Positions 16,472 to 25,900 of a DNA stretch of 44,145 nt are shown here, piece after piece. The stretch lies in NCBI GenBank assembly GCA_017541265.1, contig JAFXZK010000119.1, forward strand, positions 1-44,145, read 5' to 3'. Below the pieces are notes generated by a model that saw only the letters and a program-made list of their open reading frames with translations, was not told where the DNA came from and did not search any database. The stretch comes from Bacteroidaceae bacterium (GTDB lineage Bacteria > Bacteroidota > Bacteroidia > Bacteroidales > Bacteroidaceae). Both the position numbers and the translations under genes were made by a program. Position 1 is the stretch's first letter. Each line of letters begins with the position of its first letter.

Positions 16472-16508
16472 ATTCTCTTGGTCAGGCACGAAGCCTGACC
16501 AAGAGAAT
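16472..16508. terminator. Perfect 16-bp inverted repeat after the dockerin protein gene
   Basis: The arms ATTCTCTTGGTCAGGC and GCCTGACCAAGAGAAT are separated by ACGAA. It sits between the stop of the large dockerin protein gene (16532) and the FAS1 gene start (16432), on the minus-strand transcript. There is no strong T run after it, so it may be a weak terminator, an mRNA 3'-end stabiliser or an attenuator that lets some transcription pass to FAS1 and GH29. Confidence 0.7.
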
Positions 16509-16531
16509 TAAGAGAGTTATCTGGAAGATTA

Positions 16532-19500
16532 TTAATCATCTGCCATGAGAATCAGTACTTGCTGGGCGTCTGCAATATTGACAACACCATCGCCATTGAC
16601 GTCGTATTTCTTATCCTCTGTACCATCGGCCATACCGATGAGGACAGCCTGTGCATCTGCGACATTCAACAACTTGTCGCCGTTCACATCACCTTCAGGA
16701 GCGTTGATAACCTTACCGCCCTCGGCCTTCATCTGGGCCTTGGTTATGAAGTGGAAGTTGCGAGCGCTCAGGGTTAACTTGTCATCTGTGGTAGCATTGT
16801 AGTTGATGTACCAGCGGATACCATGGTCAACAGCTGTACCGAGACCGAGTTCCTTGACACCCCTCTTGACATTGACGTAAACGGTCGTCCAGTCTTCTGC
16901 TATAGGCATGGTGGCAAATTCTTCGACCACGTCTGTCATAAAGTTAGGCGTATTGTAATAAACCTTGCCATTCTCAATGTCCTTTTCTGACTTGTAGTCG
17001 AAGGTGAGGATTACCTCATCCTCTTCCAGAGGCTCATAGAGATTCTTCAGGTCAAGGTAAGCTCTACCACCTGTGGTATTAATATCATATTCAAAGGCCT
17101 GCTGATCAAATTCCAACTTGTTGGCAGTGGCAACCTCCAAGTAGTCGGGGAAGTCTGTATAAAGCTGAGCCTTGGCTGCCTTAGCTGCTTCTGCGTCATC
17201 GTAAACGCCTTGGTCTAGACCATCTCTAGTTTCGTAAACAGCAGTCTCTGCATCGTCAACTCCTGCTCTTTCAAACCATTTTCCATAAACCTTCTGGGAA
17301 GCATCAAAGAGAGCATTGTATGCCTGCTTGGTATAATAGATAGCCTTCATGGTCTCGCCGATGATCACTTCTGCCTCGTAGGTAGTCACGTCCTTATTCG
17401 CTACAAGCGTTGCCTTCTGGGCAGCACTGAAGTTGGGAGCATCGCTGTAATCCTCCAATTCATCTACATAAGACTCGTAAAGCTCTGTCAGGGTAATGAT
17501 GCGCTCGGCATTGTAATCGGCAACCTCGCCGAAGGCTTCTGCAAAGCCATCAGCTGATTCTTCACCCAGATAAACGAGACCGAAATTACCTACGGCAGTC
17601 CACTCGTTACCCTTCGTGCCTTCGTTCTTCACGCCGATGGTCAGTGTGCCGTCAGTTACCTTGGCAACCATCGTGATTGCATAGCGGCCCTGTGCAAATG
17701 CGTGGGCAGCACCTTCGCTACCCCAGATACCCCAACCGTAAGTCTCGGTAGAGTCTGCGCTGTAGATTTGCTTGTCGGGGTATGTGCCCTTCCAGGCTTC
17801 GTCTTCTGTTTCGGCAGCGTCTTCACGGATAACGGGAACATAGGTGGCAACCTCGTTGGCGTATGCCATAGCAGCGTAGTTGTAGCTCAGCATCTTGTCG
17901 TCGCCGTTAGCGCGATAGCCGGCATTGAGCGTTACCTTGTAGAAGCCATTCTTCAGGTCGGTGAGCGTCTGGCTGACGTCGAACTTTGCGTTCACGTTGC
18001 AGAACTCGGCTGCGAAGATGTCGTTGTCTTCAGCGCCATCGGAAGCGGTGCGGTAGATGTAGCCGTCCCAGCCTTCAGCCTCACGACCGATGTTCTCGTT
18101 CTTCTCGTTCTTCAGCATATCGCCAGCCTTTGCGAAGGTCGGGTTCTTGATGAGAGAAGTGATATCCATGCCAGGACCATAGCCAGCAGCTACAGCTGCA
18201 ACATGCATTTCCTCGAGGAAGGCAAGCTCAACCTGCATAACGCTGTCGTTCAGCACATGATTGTCAAGGATGTAGTTGGCATTGCCGTGAGGATAAGCCT
18301 CTGTGGGTTCAGCGGCATCACCGGTGATGTAACCCAGGAGCTTTGTGAGAGCTTCGCTTTCGGTCAGGCTCTTTGCTTCTTCTGCATACTCATTAGCCTT
18401 CGTTTCCAGTTCATCATAGAGAGCAGCACTTGCTTCGATGGCAGCGCGAAGGGATTCGAGCTTGTAATTCACAACGAAGAGAGCTTCCATGTTCTCGCAA
18501 CCGTCGATTTCGGGAACAGTGGCATTGTACTCCTCAATGAGAGACTGTTGAGCGCGGTATCCGTCAGCGTCGAAGTCGTCGGCGTTGTCTGTGTATTGTG
18601 ACTTGATGGCCTCGAACTCTTCGGGTGTGCCGAAGTAAATCTCGTTCATCTGAATAGCGTTGCCTTCGTAAGCCTTCGTTACCACTACCTTATAGTACAT
18701 GTACTCGGCTTGCTCCTCGCTGAAGCCGAAGTAAGAAGGTTCTGCGTTGACGGGATGCAGACGATCCTGGCCTACGTTCTCCTTCTTGTCGATGAGCGTC
18801 CAGCCTTCTGCGTCCTTGGTAGCGTCGGCGTCACCTTCGAAGTTAGCACCATAGATGTACCAAGTGCCCCAGTTACGACCCGGGAATCTGCCTGTGTCGT
18901 TGCCTGTGGTCAGAGTATAGAAGAACGGGCTGGTCTTGTCCTGCGTGCGGAAGATGATATAGGTGTTGCCATTGGGGTCAGCCTGGCCGCCCCACTTGGT
19001 GGCGTTGACTTCCTTCTCTTCGCCTGTCTCTTCGTCAATTTCTGTTGTGTTGAGAGCGATACCGTCGATGAAGTGGCCATAGAAGCCGTCGCCCCACTGG
19101 CCCACGGTGTTGCCGCCGAGCAGGATGTAGTGGCAGTCATTGTCGGGATTGACGGCATTGGCTATCCACTGGAGGTAATCCTTCTCTGCAACGATAGCAT
19201 TGTCGTCAAGAGTACCCAGACTGGTCTCTTCGCCGCCAGAAGTTATACCGATGATGTTGTCATGAGTACCACGGATATACTTGCTGCATGGAGCAACATT
19301 CTCGGTGCTATAGCCTTCCCACCATTCGGACAGGCTTTCAGACTCGATAGTTGCAGCGTCGAGTTCAAGGTATGCATCCTCGTAATCTACATACAGATCG
19401 CCGGAAGCATCAATCAGGCCCTGGAGGTCAACCAGTTCGTTCTTGAACTTCATCACATCAGGAGCATAGACTGTGGTCGTCAGCTCTTGGTACTTGCTCT

Positions 19501-21706
19501 CGTAGGAGAGGATGTATTCGCCGTATGCGACTCTCTCGCGGGCATCGTAGCCCTCGAATTCTTCTACGAAACCTTCGCGATACTCAAGCATGTTGCCTGT
19601 GTTGTAGAAGGTGAACTCGTTCATCTGCATGCCGCCCTGGTGGTAAACTTCAATCTTGAAGTACTCGTAAGGCTCTGCACAACCCTCGGAAAGGTAGATG
19701 TAGCTCTCGAAGCAGTTGGTGGTCTTGAGGATGTCGGTGCCTATATTCTCCTTCACGTCGATGAGCACCCACTTGTCAGACTCGCGCATAGCCTGCTTGC
19801 CTTCCTCTGTCTCTGTGTCAAACTCGCCCTCGTCGAAGTTGGCTGCCCAAATCTTCCAGTTCTTCCAGTTACGATCCTTGTAGGTATCGGTGTCACCACC
19901 TGTCACGAGGCCGTAGTATGTGGGCTGGATGGGTTCGCTTGACTTGAAGATGATGAAGCGGTCGCCACTTGTGCCAGTACCCCACTTGGTGGTCAGGGGA
20001 TCGCCGTCAATCAAGGATTCAGGACCTTCGGATGCATTCCAGTTGTCCGTAGTGCCAAAGAGGAACTCGTATGTAGCATAGATAGGCTCAATCTCTTCAG
20101 AAGAGTGATTGACAATATAAGCGTTGATACGCTTTGACTCGGCCTGAGCCTGTTCACCAGAAAGCAAGCGGTTGGCCACGATGTATGCATAGTTGCCACA
20201 GGGATACTCATCGTTGGGAGCAACGGCATCCGTTTCGCTTATCCAAGTCGTCAGGTAGGCTTTTGCCTCATCATTCACTTTGTTGTTCTCGATTGCAATG
20301 ATTGCCTGGTTGCGGGTGGTGATGAGTTCTTTATAGCAGGTTGCAGAAGCATTGATTTTTGCCAGCATCTCATCGACAGCTGTACTCAGCTCACTCAGCT
20401 GAATGGGATCGGTGCAGGCCCTGACTTGTGCGATGAGTTCTGCCATCTGGTCAAGCAGTGCCTTTTCTGCAATGAGGTTGGGGTCGAATTGCTCTTCTGC
20501 AGCATCGGCAATGGCTTTGCCCTGGAGGACAACAACATACTCGTCGCCGAAGGAAAGTTCTGCCATCTGCATCAGACCGCTTGACACTACCTGGTCAATC
20601 TCGACCTTGAAGTACCTGAACTGTGTGGGGTTTGCATCGGTGAGGGTGAAGTATGCCTGCGTGAAGTTGGCAGCAGGAAGTTCGTTCAAGCCTGTACCCG
20701 TGGGAACACCAGCTTTGCTGTCAATGAGTACCCAGTCCTCAGACTCGCGCGTCACAGCTTCCTCGTCGTAAGCGTTCATGCCATAAATCCGCCACTGCTT
20801 CCAGTTACGGCCTGGATTAGACTGCGTGTCGTTAGCCGTAGTCAGAGTATAGTAAGTGGGAGCGATGGGACGTGAAGCCTTGATAAGGACATAACCGCCG
20901 TTAGTGGTCTCGCCCTCGTTTCTGTTGGTAAAGCTGCAGCACCACTTTGTGTCGGTCTTGCCATCAAAGAGGTTGCCGATACCTTCACCGCCGAAGCCCT
21001 CAGGAGCACCGCCCTTGGAGAAATAGTTAATCGGCTCGTCGGTGCCTGTACCCTGGTCTTCCAACCACTTGAGATACTTCTGGAAGTCGCCGTAGGAACC
21101 AAGGCCCCACTCACTCATCTGGAGATAGATATCTGCATCGGCTACAGACTTGGTAATCTCTATCCAGAAGTACTGGAACTCGTCTGTGCCCATATAATCA
21201 AACTGGAGGTTTGTTTCAGCGAAATTCTTTGCAGGCAGAGGCTCGTCTACCTTGTCGTCGAGGAGCGTCCAGCCTTCGCCATTGCGCACGGCGTCTGCAT
21301 CATTTGCGAAGTTACCTCCGTAAATCTTCCATGATGCCCAGTTGCGCTCACCAGGATTGTCACCATTACCTGTATCGTTACCAGTAACAAGGAAGTACCA
21401 TTCAGGTACTACAGCCTTCTCTGCCTTCACGATGATCCACATGCGATTGGCAGACTCGCCTTTGTTGATAGGCCAAGCCTCTTCGTCAGAAAGTGCCGGA
21501 TTGAACCATCCGCCCCACTTGGTCTGGATATCTGCATCAACCAACTTGTCGTAGGTCTCGGCACCCAGGGCATTCTGCCCATAGGAGAGCATACCGTCGA
21601 GCGCAGTGAGCTTGACGTACTCAGCCCGTGCATTCTGCGAGGTCATCATTGCCAAAGCAACGAAGCACATCCACAGAATGCTTGAAGATGTAAACAGTTT
21701 CTTCAT
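16532..21706 (-). CDS. Giant surface protein with four discoidin-like modules and dockerin repeat
   Basis: The start is placed at ATG 21706, where MKKLFTSSSILWMCFVALAMM begins a signal peptide ending at ARA|E; an in-frame start at 21787 lacks this reason. The product is 1724 residues. Four copies of a discoidin/F5-8C-like module recur, centred on a motif RNW..W.IYG.N near residues 120, 300, 610 and 940, each followed by W.LID.K and ending in an M(N/A)E(L/I/F).FG-type strand. Alpha-helical linkers lie between them. A beta-sandwich near 1150-1280 (GFYKVTLNAGYRANGD) resembles a carbohydrate-binding module. Residues 1672-1724 carry two EF-hand-like loops, DVNGDKLLNVADAQ and DVNGDGVVNIADAQ, a type-I dockerin-like repeat. 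No catalytic domain is apparent. It probably binds glycan at the cell surface. Confidence 0.88.
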   Translation of the reverse strand: MKKLFTSSSILWMCFVALAMMTSQNARAEYVKLTALDGMLSYGQNALGAETYDKLVDADIQTKWGGWFNPALSDEEAWPINKGESANRMWIIVKAEKAVVPEWYFLVTGNDTGNGDNPGERNWASWKIYGGNFANDADAVRNGEGWTLLDDKVDEPLPAKNFAETNLQFDYMGTDEFQYFWIEITKSVADADIYLQMSEWGLGSYGDFQKYLKWLEDQGTGTDEPINYFSKGGAPEGFGGEGIGNLFDGKTDTKWCCSFTNRNEGETTNGGYVLIKASRPIAPTYYTLTTANDTQSNPGRNWKQWRIYGMNAYDEEAVTRESEDWVLIDSKAGVPTGTGLNELPAANFTQAYFTLTDANPTQFRYFKVEIDQVVSSGLMQMAELSFGDEYVVVLQGKAIADAAEEQFDPNLIAEKALLDQMAELIAQVRACTDPIQLSELSTAVDEMLAKINASATCYKELITTRNQAIIAIENNKVNDEAKAYLTTWISETDAVAPNDEYPCGNYAYIVANRLLSGEQAQAESKRINAYIVNHSSEEIEPIYATYEFLFGTTDNWNASEGPESLIDGDPLTTKWGTGTSGDRFIIFKSSEPIQPTYYGLVTGGDTDTYKDRNWKNWKIWAANFDEGEFDTETEEGKQAMRESDKWVLIDVKENIGTDILKTTNCFESYIYLSEGCAEPYEYFKIEVYHQGGMQMNEFTFYNTGNMLEYREGFVEEFEGYDARERVAYGEYILSYESKYQELTTTVYAPDVMKFKNELVDLQGLIDASGDLYVDYEDAYLELDAATIESESLSEWWEGYSTENVAPCSKYIRGTHDNIIGITSGGEETSLGTLDDNAIVAEKDYLQWIANAVNPDNDCHYILLGGNTVGQWGDGFYGHFIDGIALNTTEIDEETGEEKEVNATKWGGQADPNGNTYIIFRTQDKTSPFFYTLTTGNDTGRFPGRNWGTWYIYGANFEGDADATKDAEGWTLIDKKENVGQDRLHPVNAEPSYFGFSEEQAEYMYYKVVVTKAYEGNAIQMNEIYFGTPEEFEAIKSQYTDNADDFDADGYRAQQSLIEEYNATVPEIDGCENMEALFVVNYKLESLRAAIEASAALYDELETKANEYAEEAKSLTESEALTKLLGYITGDAAEPTEAYPHGNANYILDNHVLNDSVMQVELAFLEEMHVAAVAAGYGPGMDITSLIKNPTFAKAGDMLKNEKNENIGREAEGWDGYIYRTASDGAEDNDIFAAEFCNVNAKFDVSQTLTDLKNGFYKVTLNAGYRANGDDKMLSYNYAAMAYANEVATYVPVIREDAAETEDEAWKGTYPDKQIYSADSTETYGWGIWGSEGAAHAFAQGRYAITMVAKVTDGTLTIGVKNEGTKGNEWTAVGNFGLVYLGEESADGFAEAFGEVADYNAERIITLTELYESYVDELEDYSDAPNFSAAQKATLVANKDVTTYEAEVIIGETMKAIYYTKQAYNALFDASQKVYGKWFERAGVDDAETAVYETRDGLDQGVYDDAEAAKAAKAQLYTDFPDYLEVATANKLEFDQQAFEYDINTTGGRAYLDLKNLYEPLEEDEVILTFDYKSEKDIENGKVYYNTPNFMTDVVEEFATMPIAEDWTTVYVNVKRGVKELGLGTAVDHGIRWYINYNATTDDKLTLSARNFHFITKAQMKAEGGKVINAPEGDVNGDKLLNVADAQAVLIGMADGTEDKKYDVNGDGVVNIADAQQVLILMADD

Positions 21707-21800
21707 TTTGTTTGGTTTTTTGAAGTTAATAAATAAGTGAATTGATATGTTTTTCTCGTTTATGCTGTCAGGAAGGGCACACTCCATGCCTTTCCATGAG

Positions 21801-21808
21801 CAAAGTTA
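21801..21808 (-). promoter_or_regulatory. -7 box before the giant dockerin protein gene
   Basis: On the minus strand TAACTTTG matches TAnnTTTG. No TTTG is seen at -33. A palindromic array lies about 70 bp upstream. Confidence 0.55.
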
Positions 21809-21876
21809 AGGTTTTTTTACCTTTCTTTTTGCTTATGTTTGCACATATTTTACAACGGTTAACAACTTTTAACAAA

Positions 21877-21956
21877 AAGTCCCCGTACTTATGACGATAA
21901 GTACACGGACTTATGGGCATAAGTACAGGGACTTATGGCAATAAGAGCACGGACTT
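21877..21956. repeat. Palindrome array 2: four 14-bp palindromes, 22-bp period
   Basis: Units at 21877-21890, 21899-21912, 21921-21934 and 21943-21956: AAGTCCCCGTACTT, AAGTACACGGACTT, AAGTACAGGGACTT and AAGAGCACGGACTT. The 8-nt spacers ATGACGAT, ATGGGCAT and ATGGCAAT share the form ATGnnnAT. Length (80 bp), unit number and period are identical to arrays 1 and 3. Confidence 0.9.
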
Positions 21957-21992
21957 CTGGGAAGGTATCAATTCACCTCATGTTCTTGGGAT

Positions 21993-22083
21993 GTTAGGAT
22001 GTTCGGGCAGATGTCGGATGTTAGGATGTTCGGGCGTTAGGATGTTCGGGCGTTAGGATGTTCAGGCGTTAGGATGTTCGGGC
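21993..22083. repeat. 16-bp tandem repeat built from the end of the four-hairpin element
   Basis: The unit GTTAGGATGTTCGGGC occurs at 21993-22008, then four times head-to-tail at 22020-22083 (one copy has TTCAGGC). The last unit runs directly into the GTTCGGGCGG left end of element copy B. Confidence 0.88.
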
Positions 22084-22194
22084 GGATTTGCAATCCGCCC
22101 GTATCGAGTATAGGGATTTGTAATCCCGAAACATCTTTTTATCGCATTGCAAATGCTTATAATCTATACTGGCGGATTACAAATCCGCCAGAAC
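22076..22194 (+). repeat. Four-hairpin element, copy B (next to RAYT)
   Basis: A 119-bp element with hairpins GGGCGGATT-TGC-AATCCGCCC (22080-22100), GGGATT-TGT-AATCCC (22113-22127), GCATT-GCA-AATGC (22144-22156) and TGGCGGATT-ACA-AATCCGCCA (22170-22190). The outer ends are GTTC and GAAC. It lies 93 bp from the 3' end of the RAYT gene. Confidence 0.92.
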
Positions 22195-22271
22195 AAAGAA
22201 CAAGGAAATCCGCCAGAACGAGGGAACAAGGAAATCCGCCAGAACGAGGGAACAAGGAAATCCGCCAGAAC
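22182..22271. repeat. 25-26 bp tandem repeat built from the other end of the element
   Basis: The right end of element B, AATCCGCCAGAAC, is repeated four times at 22182, 22207, 22233 and 22259, joined by AAAGAACAAGGA- or GAGGGAACAAGGA-type linkers. It ends just before the RAYT stop. Confidence 0.88.
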
Positions 22272-22286
22272 GGGGGAACGGGGGCA

Positions 22287-22823
22287 TTACCGTGCAACGA
22301 TTACGTTCAAAAGACCACTCATGCCTGCATAATTGCGGGCAGAGCTATACAGATAGTCTTCCGCACGTTCAACTATCTCCTGTCTCACAGGATTCTGATG
22401 TATGTACTCAAGCTTTTGTCTATAGAAATCGTGGGTGTAGATTTGCTCCACATGATTATCCTCCTGCCAAAACTTGTAGCTCGCAACTTTCTTGTCATTG
22501 GCAGCACGGAAGCTACACCTGTCCAACATCCACTTTTGTCTGCTTTCCTGTATGTTCTCCTGAATAGACAATATAATGCTTTTGCTTGTAAACTTCTTGA
22601 AGTCACGAAGCACGTCGCCGATTGTATTGTCTCCTCTCACGCCGACAATCATGTGCAGATGGTTTGTCATCAACACCCACGCGTATATGTCAAGCCCCTT
22701 GTTCGCCTGGCAGAACTCCAACGACTCGACAACAATATGTTTGTACAGTGGACGGGTGAAAACATCCATCCAATCAACCACAGTGGAGGTGGTGAAGTAC
22801 AGTTCGCGTGTCAATGCTGGCAT
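22287..22823 (-). CDS. REP-associated tyrosine transposase (RAYT), IS200-like Y1 family
   Basis: A 178-residue protein of the Y1 transposase superfamily. The HUH metal-binding motif is NHLHMIV (His55, His57), preceded by YAWVLMT, and the likely catalytic tyrosine is Tyr140 in LEYIHQNPVR, followed by DYLYSSARNYAG, the signature order of RAYTs. The N-terminus LYFTTSTVVDWMDVFTR also fits the family. Such enzymes cut and join single-stranded DNA at REP hairpins. No IS-type terminal organisation is seen; instead the gene is bracketed by a full four-hairpin element (22076-22194) and a half element (22856-22912), the usual arrangement of a RAYT with its REPs. The frame is intact, so the protein may be active. 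Confidence 0.93.
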   Translation of the reverse strand: MPALTRELYFTTSTVVDWMDVFTRPLYKHIVVESLEFCQANKGLDIYAWVLMTNHLHMIVGVRGDNTIGDVLRDFKKFTSKSIILSIQENIQESRQKWMLDRCSFRAANDKKVASYKFWQEDNHVEQIYTHDFYRQKLEYIHQNPVRQEIVERAEDYLYSSARNYAGMSGLLNVIVAR

Positions 22824-22855
22824 AATGGTTTAGGAGATTGTCGTATTATTCTTAG

Positions 22856-22912
22856 TTTATCGCATTGCAAATGCTTATATTCGATGCTGGCGGATTACAA
22901 ATCCGCCAGAAC
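22856..22912 (+). repeat. Four-hairpin element, half copy C
   Basis: Contains only the right-hand two hairpins: GCATT-GCA-AATGC (22862-22874) and TGGCGGATT-ACA-AATCCGCCA (22888-22908), then GAAC. Same orientation as copy B and almost identical to its right half. It lies between the RAYT start and the 3' end of the CotH protein gene. Confidence 0.9.
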
Positions 22913-22931
22913 GGCGAACGGCTCGAAGGTA

Positions 22932-25900
22932 TCAATTCACCATTAATTTGGTGAGCAATACCAGGTCTTGGGCGTTGACTTTGCCGTCGCTGTTGAGGTC
23001 GGCGGCGGCTGGGACGAAGCCTTCAACCGGCTTGCCCACGATATAGAGCCTAAGTGCCTCATAATCGGCAGCATCCACCTCGCCGTCGCCATTCACATCG
23101 CCAGGAATAACCGGCTGCGGATAGCTGAAGAAGAAGTCGTAGGGCGTATAGTTGGTGGCGCCAAGGGTGGTGTCGTTCTCGCGGCGGTCGAGGAGTGTCC
23201 AGACTTTATCGTCGGGCACTTCGCTCTTGACTTTGCTGCCCAGCAGCGACCACGTCAATGGATTGCGCCCCGGGAACGTCTGCGTATCGGCGGCCGTGGT
23301 GATGCGATAGCCTGAAAGCTCGACCGTTTTGCCAGCATCTATATATATATATAATGTATTGTCGGCATCGAAAGCCGCGCAGTACTTCGTGGAGATGTCG
23401 TCGTCGAAGAGGTCGTCCGGGTCATGGTCCTTGATGTATGTACCCGTCCAGGCGTAAGTCGTGAGCGGTGTCACCTCGTTGCCGTCCTTGTCGAGGAGGT
23501 CGAACTCGCAGAACTGTATTGTAGGACCGCTGACGATTGCCTCAACAGCCAGCTGATAGTAACGGTGTCCGTCAACCGGGTCGGGTGCATGTGGGATGTA
23601 GAAGTCGTAGGGCGTGTAGTTCGTCGCCTCCATCGTCCAGTCGTCGTCGCGCTCGTCGATGAGCGTCCACCCCGTGTCGTCAGGGTCATCGAGCTGGACG
23701 TTGCTGCCGTAGAGCTTCCACGAGCTTGGGTTACGGTCGGGGCTGTCGTCTGTGTCGTTGGCAGTATAGATGCGGTAGCCGTAGGCATCCACCTCGCTAC
23801 CGGCATCGAAGAGGAAATAGGAATTCCCCGAGAAGGGACCGCAATACTTGGTATAGACACTACCGTCGGCAGCATTGCCCCAACCTTCTCTATAATAGGA
23901 TTCCTCGTACCCGCCATATACATAGAGGTCTGACACTTCTTCCAGCGACTCGTCCAGGATGTCGAACTCCGAGAACTGCAGGGAGCCTGTGTTGCCGCCC
24001 TGCACCTTCGTGATGACGAGGTTATAGTAGCGGAACCTCGTCGCCTCGCTGTTGAAGTTGGTGTAGCGTCCGTTCTTCTCATAGACCTTGCCGCTTGCCT
24101 TGCTCAGCACGGGCCAGGCGTCGTGCGGCTTGCCGTTGTCGAGGTTCTGGCGCCATTCGTCGCCATCGGCATTGTGGTTGAGCTGGTAGCAGAGATAGCC
24201 CTTGTCCACCTGGGTGGGTGTCATGTTGTTGGTCTGCGTGGAAGTGTAGTCCCAGCAGTTGTTGATGACGGTGCTCTTATCGGCGAAGGCGAACTCCTTG
24301 CCCTCTGTAGCACCAGTGACGGTACCGATATTGTAGCTGTTCTCCACCGTCAGCTTGCCGGCAGAGGAGCCGATGAGGCCTGCCGCATTCTCGCGGGCAG
24401 TGATGCTGCCTGTGTTGCAGCAATGTGTCACCTTGAATGTTGCCAACAGACGGCCAGCACCGACAAGTGCTCCGGCACAGCCCTCGCTGGCAGTCACCGT
24501 GCCGTGATTCTCGATGCCGGAGATGGTGACGGTGCCGTTACGTGCATATCCGGCAAGCATGCCGACGTAGTTCTTTCCCTCTACAGAGCATGTCTCGTCG
24601 AAGACGATATTGCTCAACGTGCAAGTCCCGGGATAGCCGAAGAGGCCGACTGCATCGCCGCCGCTGATGTGGAGGCCAGCGATGGTGTGTCCCTTGCCGT
24701 CGAAGCTTCCGGCAAAGGCCGATGACGTCTTATTGCCGATGGGCTGGAACTCATCACTATACTCCGTCATGTCAATGTCCGCGGTGAGCGCCGCTCTTGC
24801 GTTGGTCTCGCCCCCTTCGTTGACCATCTGGCTGAAGGTGCAGAGGTCGAGGGCAGAACCTATCTGATAGACACCGTTCTCCTGACGCAGCTTGCCGTAG
24901 GAGAGCATCTCGTCCATCCATGCCACACGATCCCTCACGAAGTCGCGCACACGGTCCACTTCCGCTTCCCACGAACCGGGGACGGCAGGGTTGAGCGAGA
25001 TGTATTGGGTGAGGTAAGGCCAGCGGATGAAGTTGAGGTTGGCGGAAGCGCGTATTTCATTGCGCAGCGAATCGACATCCGCCGCAACGTCTTCAGGCTC
25101 GAAGTTTCCCTTCCGGCGAAGCTTCGCCCACATCTCCTGCAAGTACGAGAATGCCGAGACGTCGGAAAGAACACGGCTGACAAGCGAACCGTAATTACCC
25201 GTCTGGCGAACCTTGTAAGTCCAGTCCATGCGCTCGTTGGCAGGATAGGTGGTCTCGTCGTTCTCGAGAGCAAGGTCTGCATCCCATATAGGGCCGGTAT
25301 AGAAATGGTTGTCGCCTCGCTCCTTAAATAGGAAGACCTGGCAGATCATGTCGGTGTTGCCATTGAACTCGCTGATCAGGAACCATCTGAAGAACGACTC
25401 AAGGTCGAGGACAGAGCGCATACCTCTCTCCTTATCGGTATAGTTTGCGCCGAAGAGGATGTTTTCCATGCTGTTCCAAGTGTTACGGATGTACTGGAAC
25501 TGCTCTGGCTGCATGACATCTTCGTCTGGTTCGTGTACGGACATGGTGTTGCCGTATGAAGACATGAAATGATAAGTCTCACGGCTATAGTTGTTGTCTG
25601 CCTCGACGAGATAGCCGCCGGTGATGTTCTCCTCGTCAACGTCATACTCGGTCATCTCGGTGATGTCGATTCGGTTCCTGTCCACAGAGACGGCATCCGC
25701 CAGGGTGTAGGTGCCGCGATAGTCGCCATTGACCACAAGGTCAACGACCTGGCTCCAAGGCGTCCACTCCTTTTCGCCGCGCTTCGACATGGCCCATGCC
25801 ACCGGGTTGCGCATCAGCGTTTTGTCGCGATAACTGTTGATGAGCACCCACTTCTTGCACTTGGTGGGCGACTCGTTGGCACTGCCCCTCATCATGTGGT

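Noticed and set aside
21707-21787. Upstream 27-residue extension of the giant dockerin protein
   Set aside because: The extension places a polar segment before a good signal peptide; the start at 21706 is preferred.
22287-22823. Full IS200/IS605 insertion sequence
   Set aside because: No tnpB or left/right-end organisation of an IS; the protein features (NPVR, SSARNY) and flanking hairpin elements fit a domesticated RAYT.
22074-22946. 290-residue plus-strand ORF across the RAYT cassette
   Set aside because: It is read through palindromic repeats (NPPERGNKEIRQ-type repeats) and is antisense to the RAYT gene; an artefact of repeat translation.
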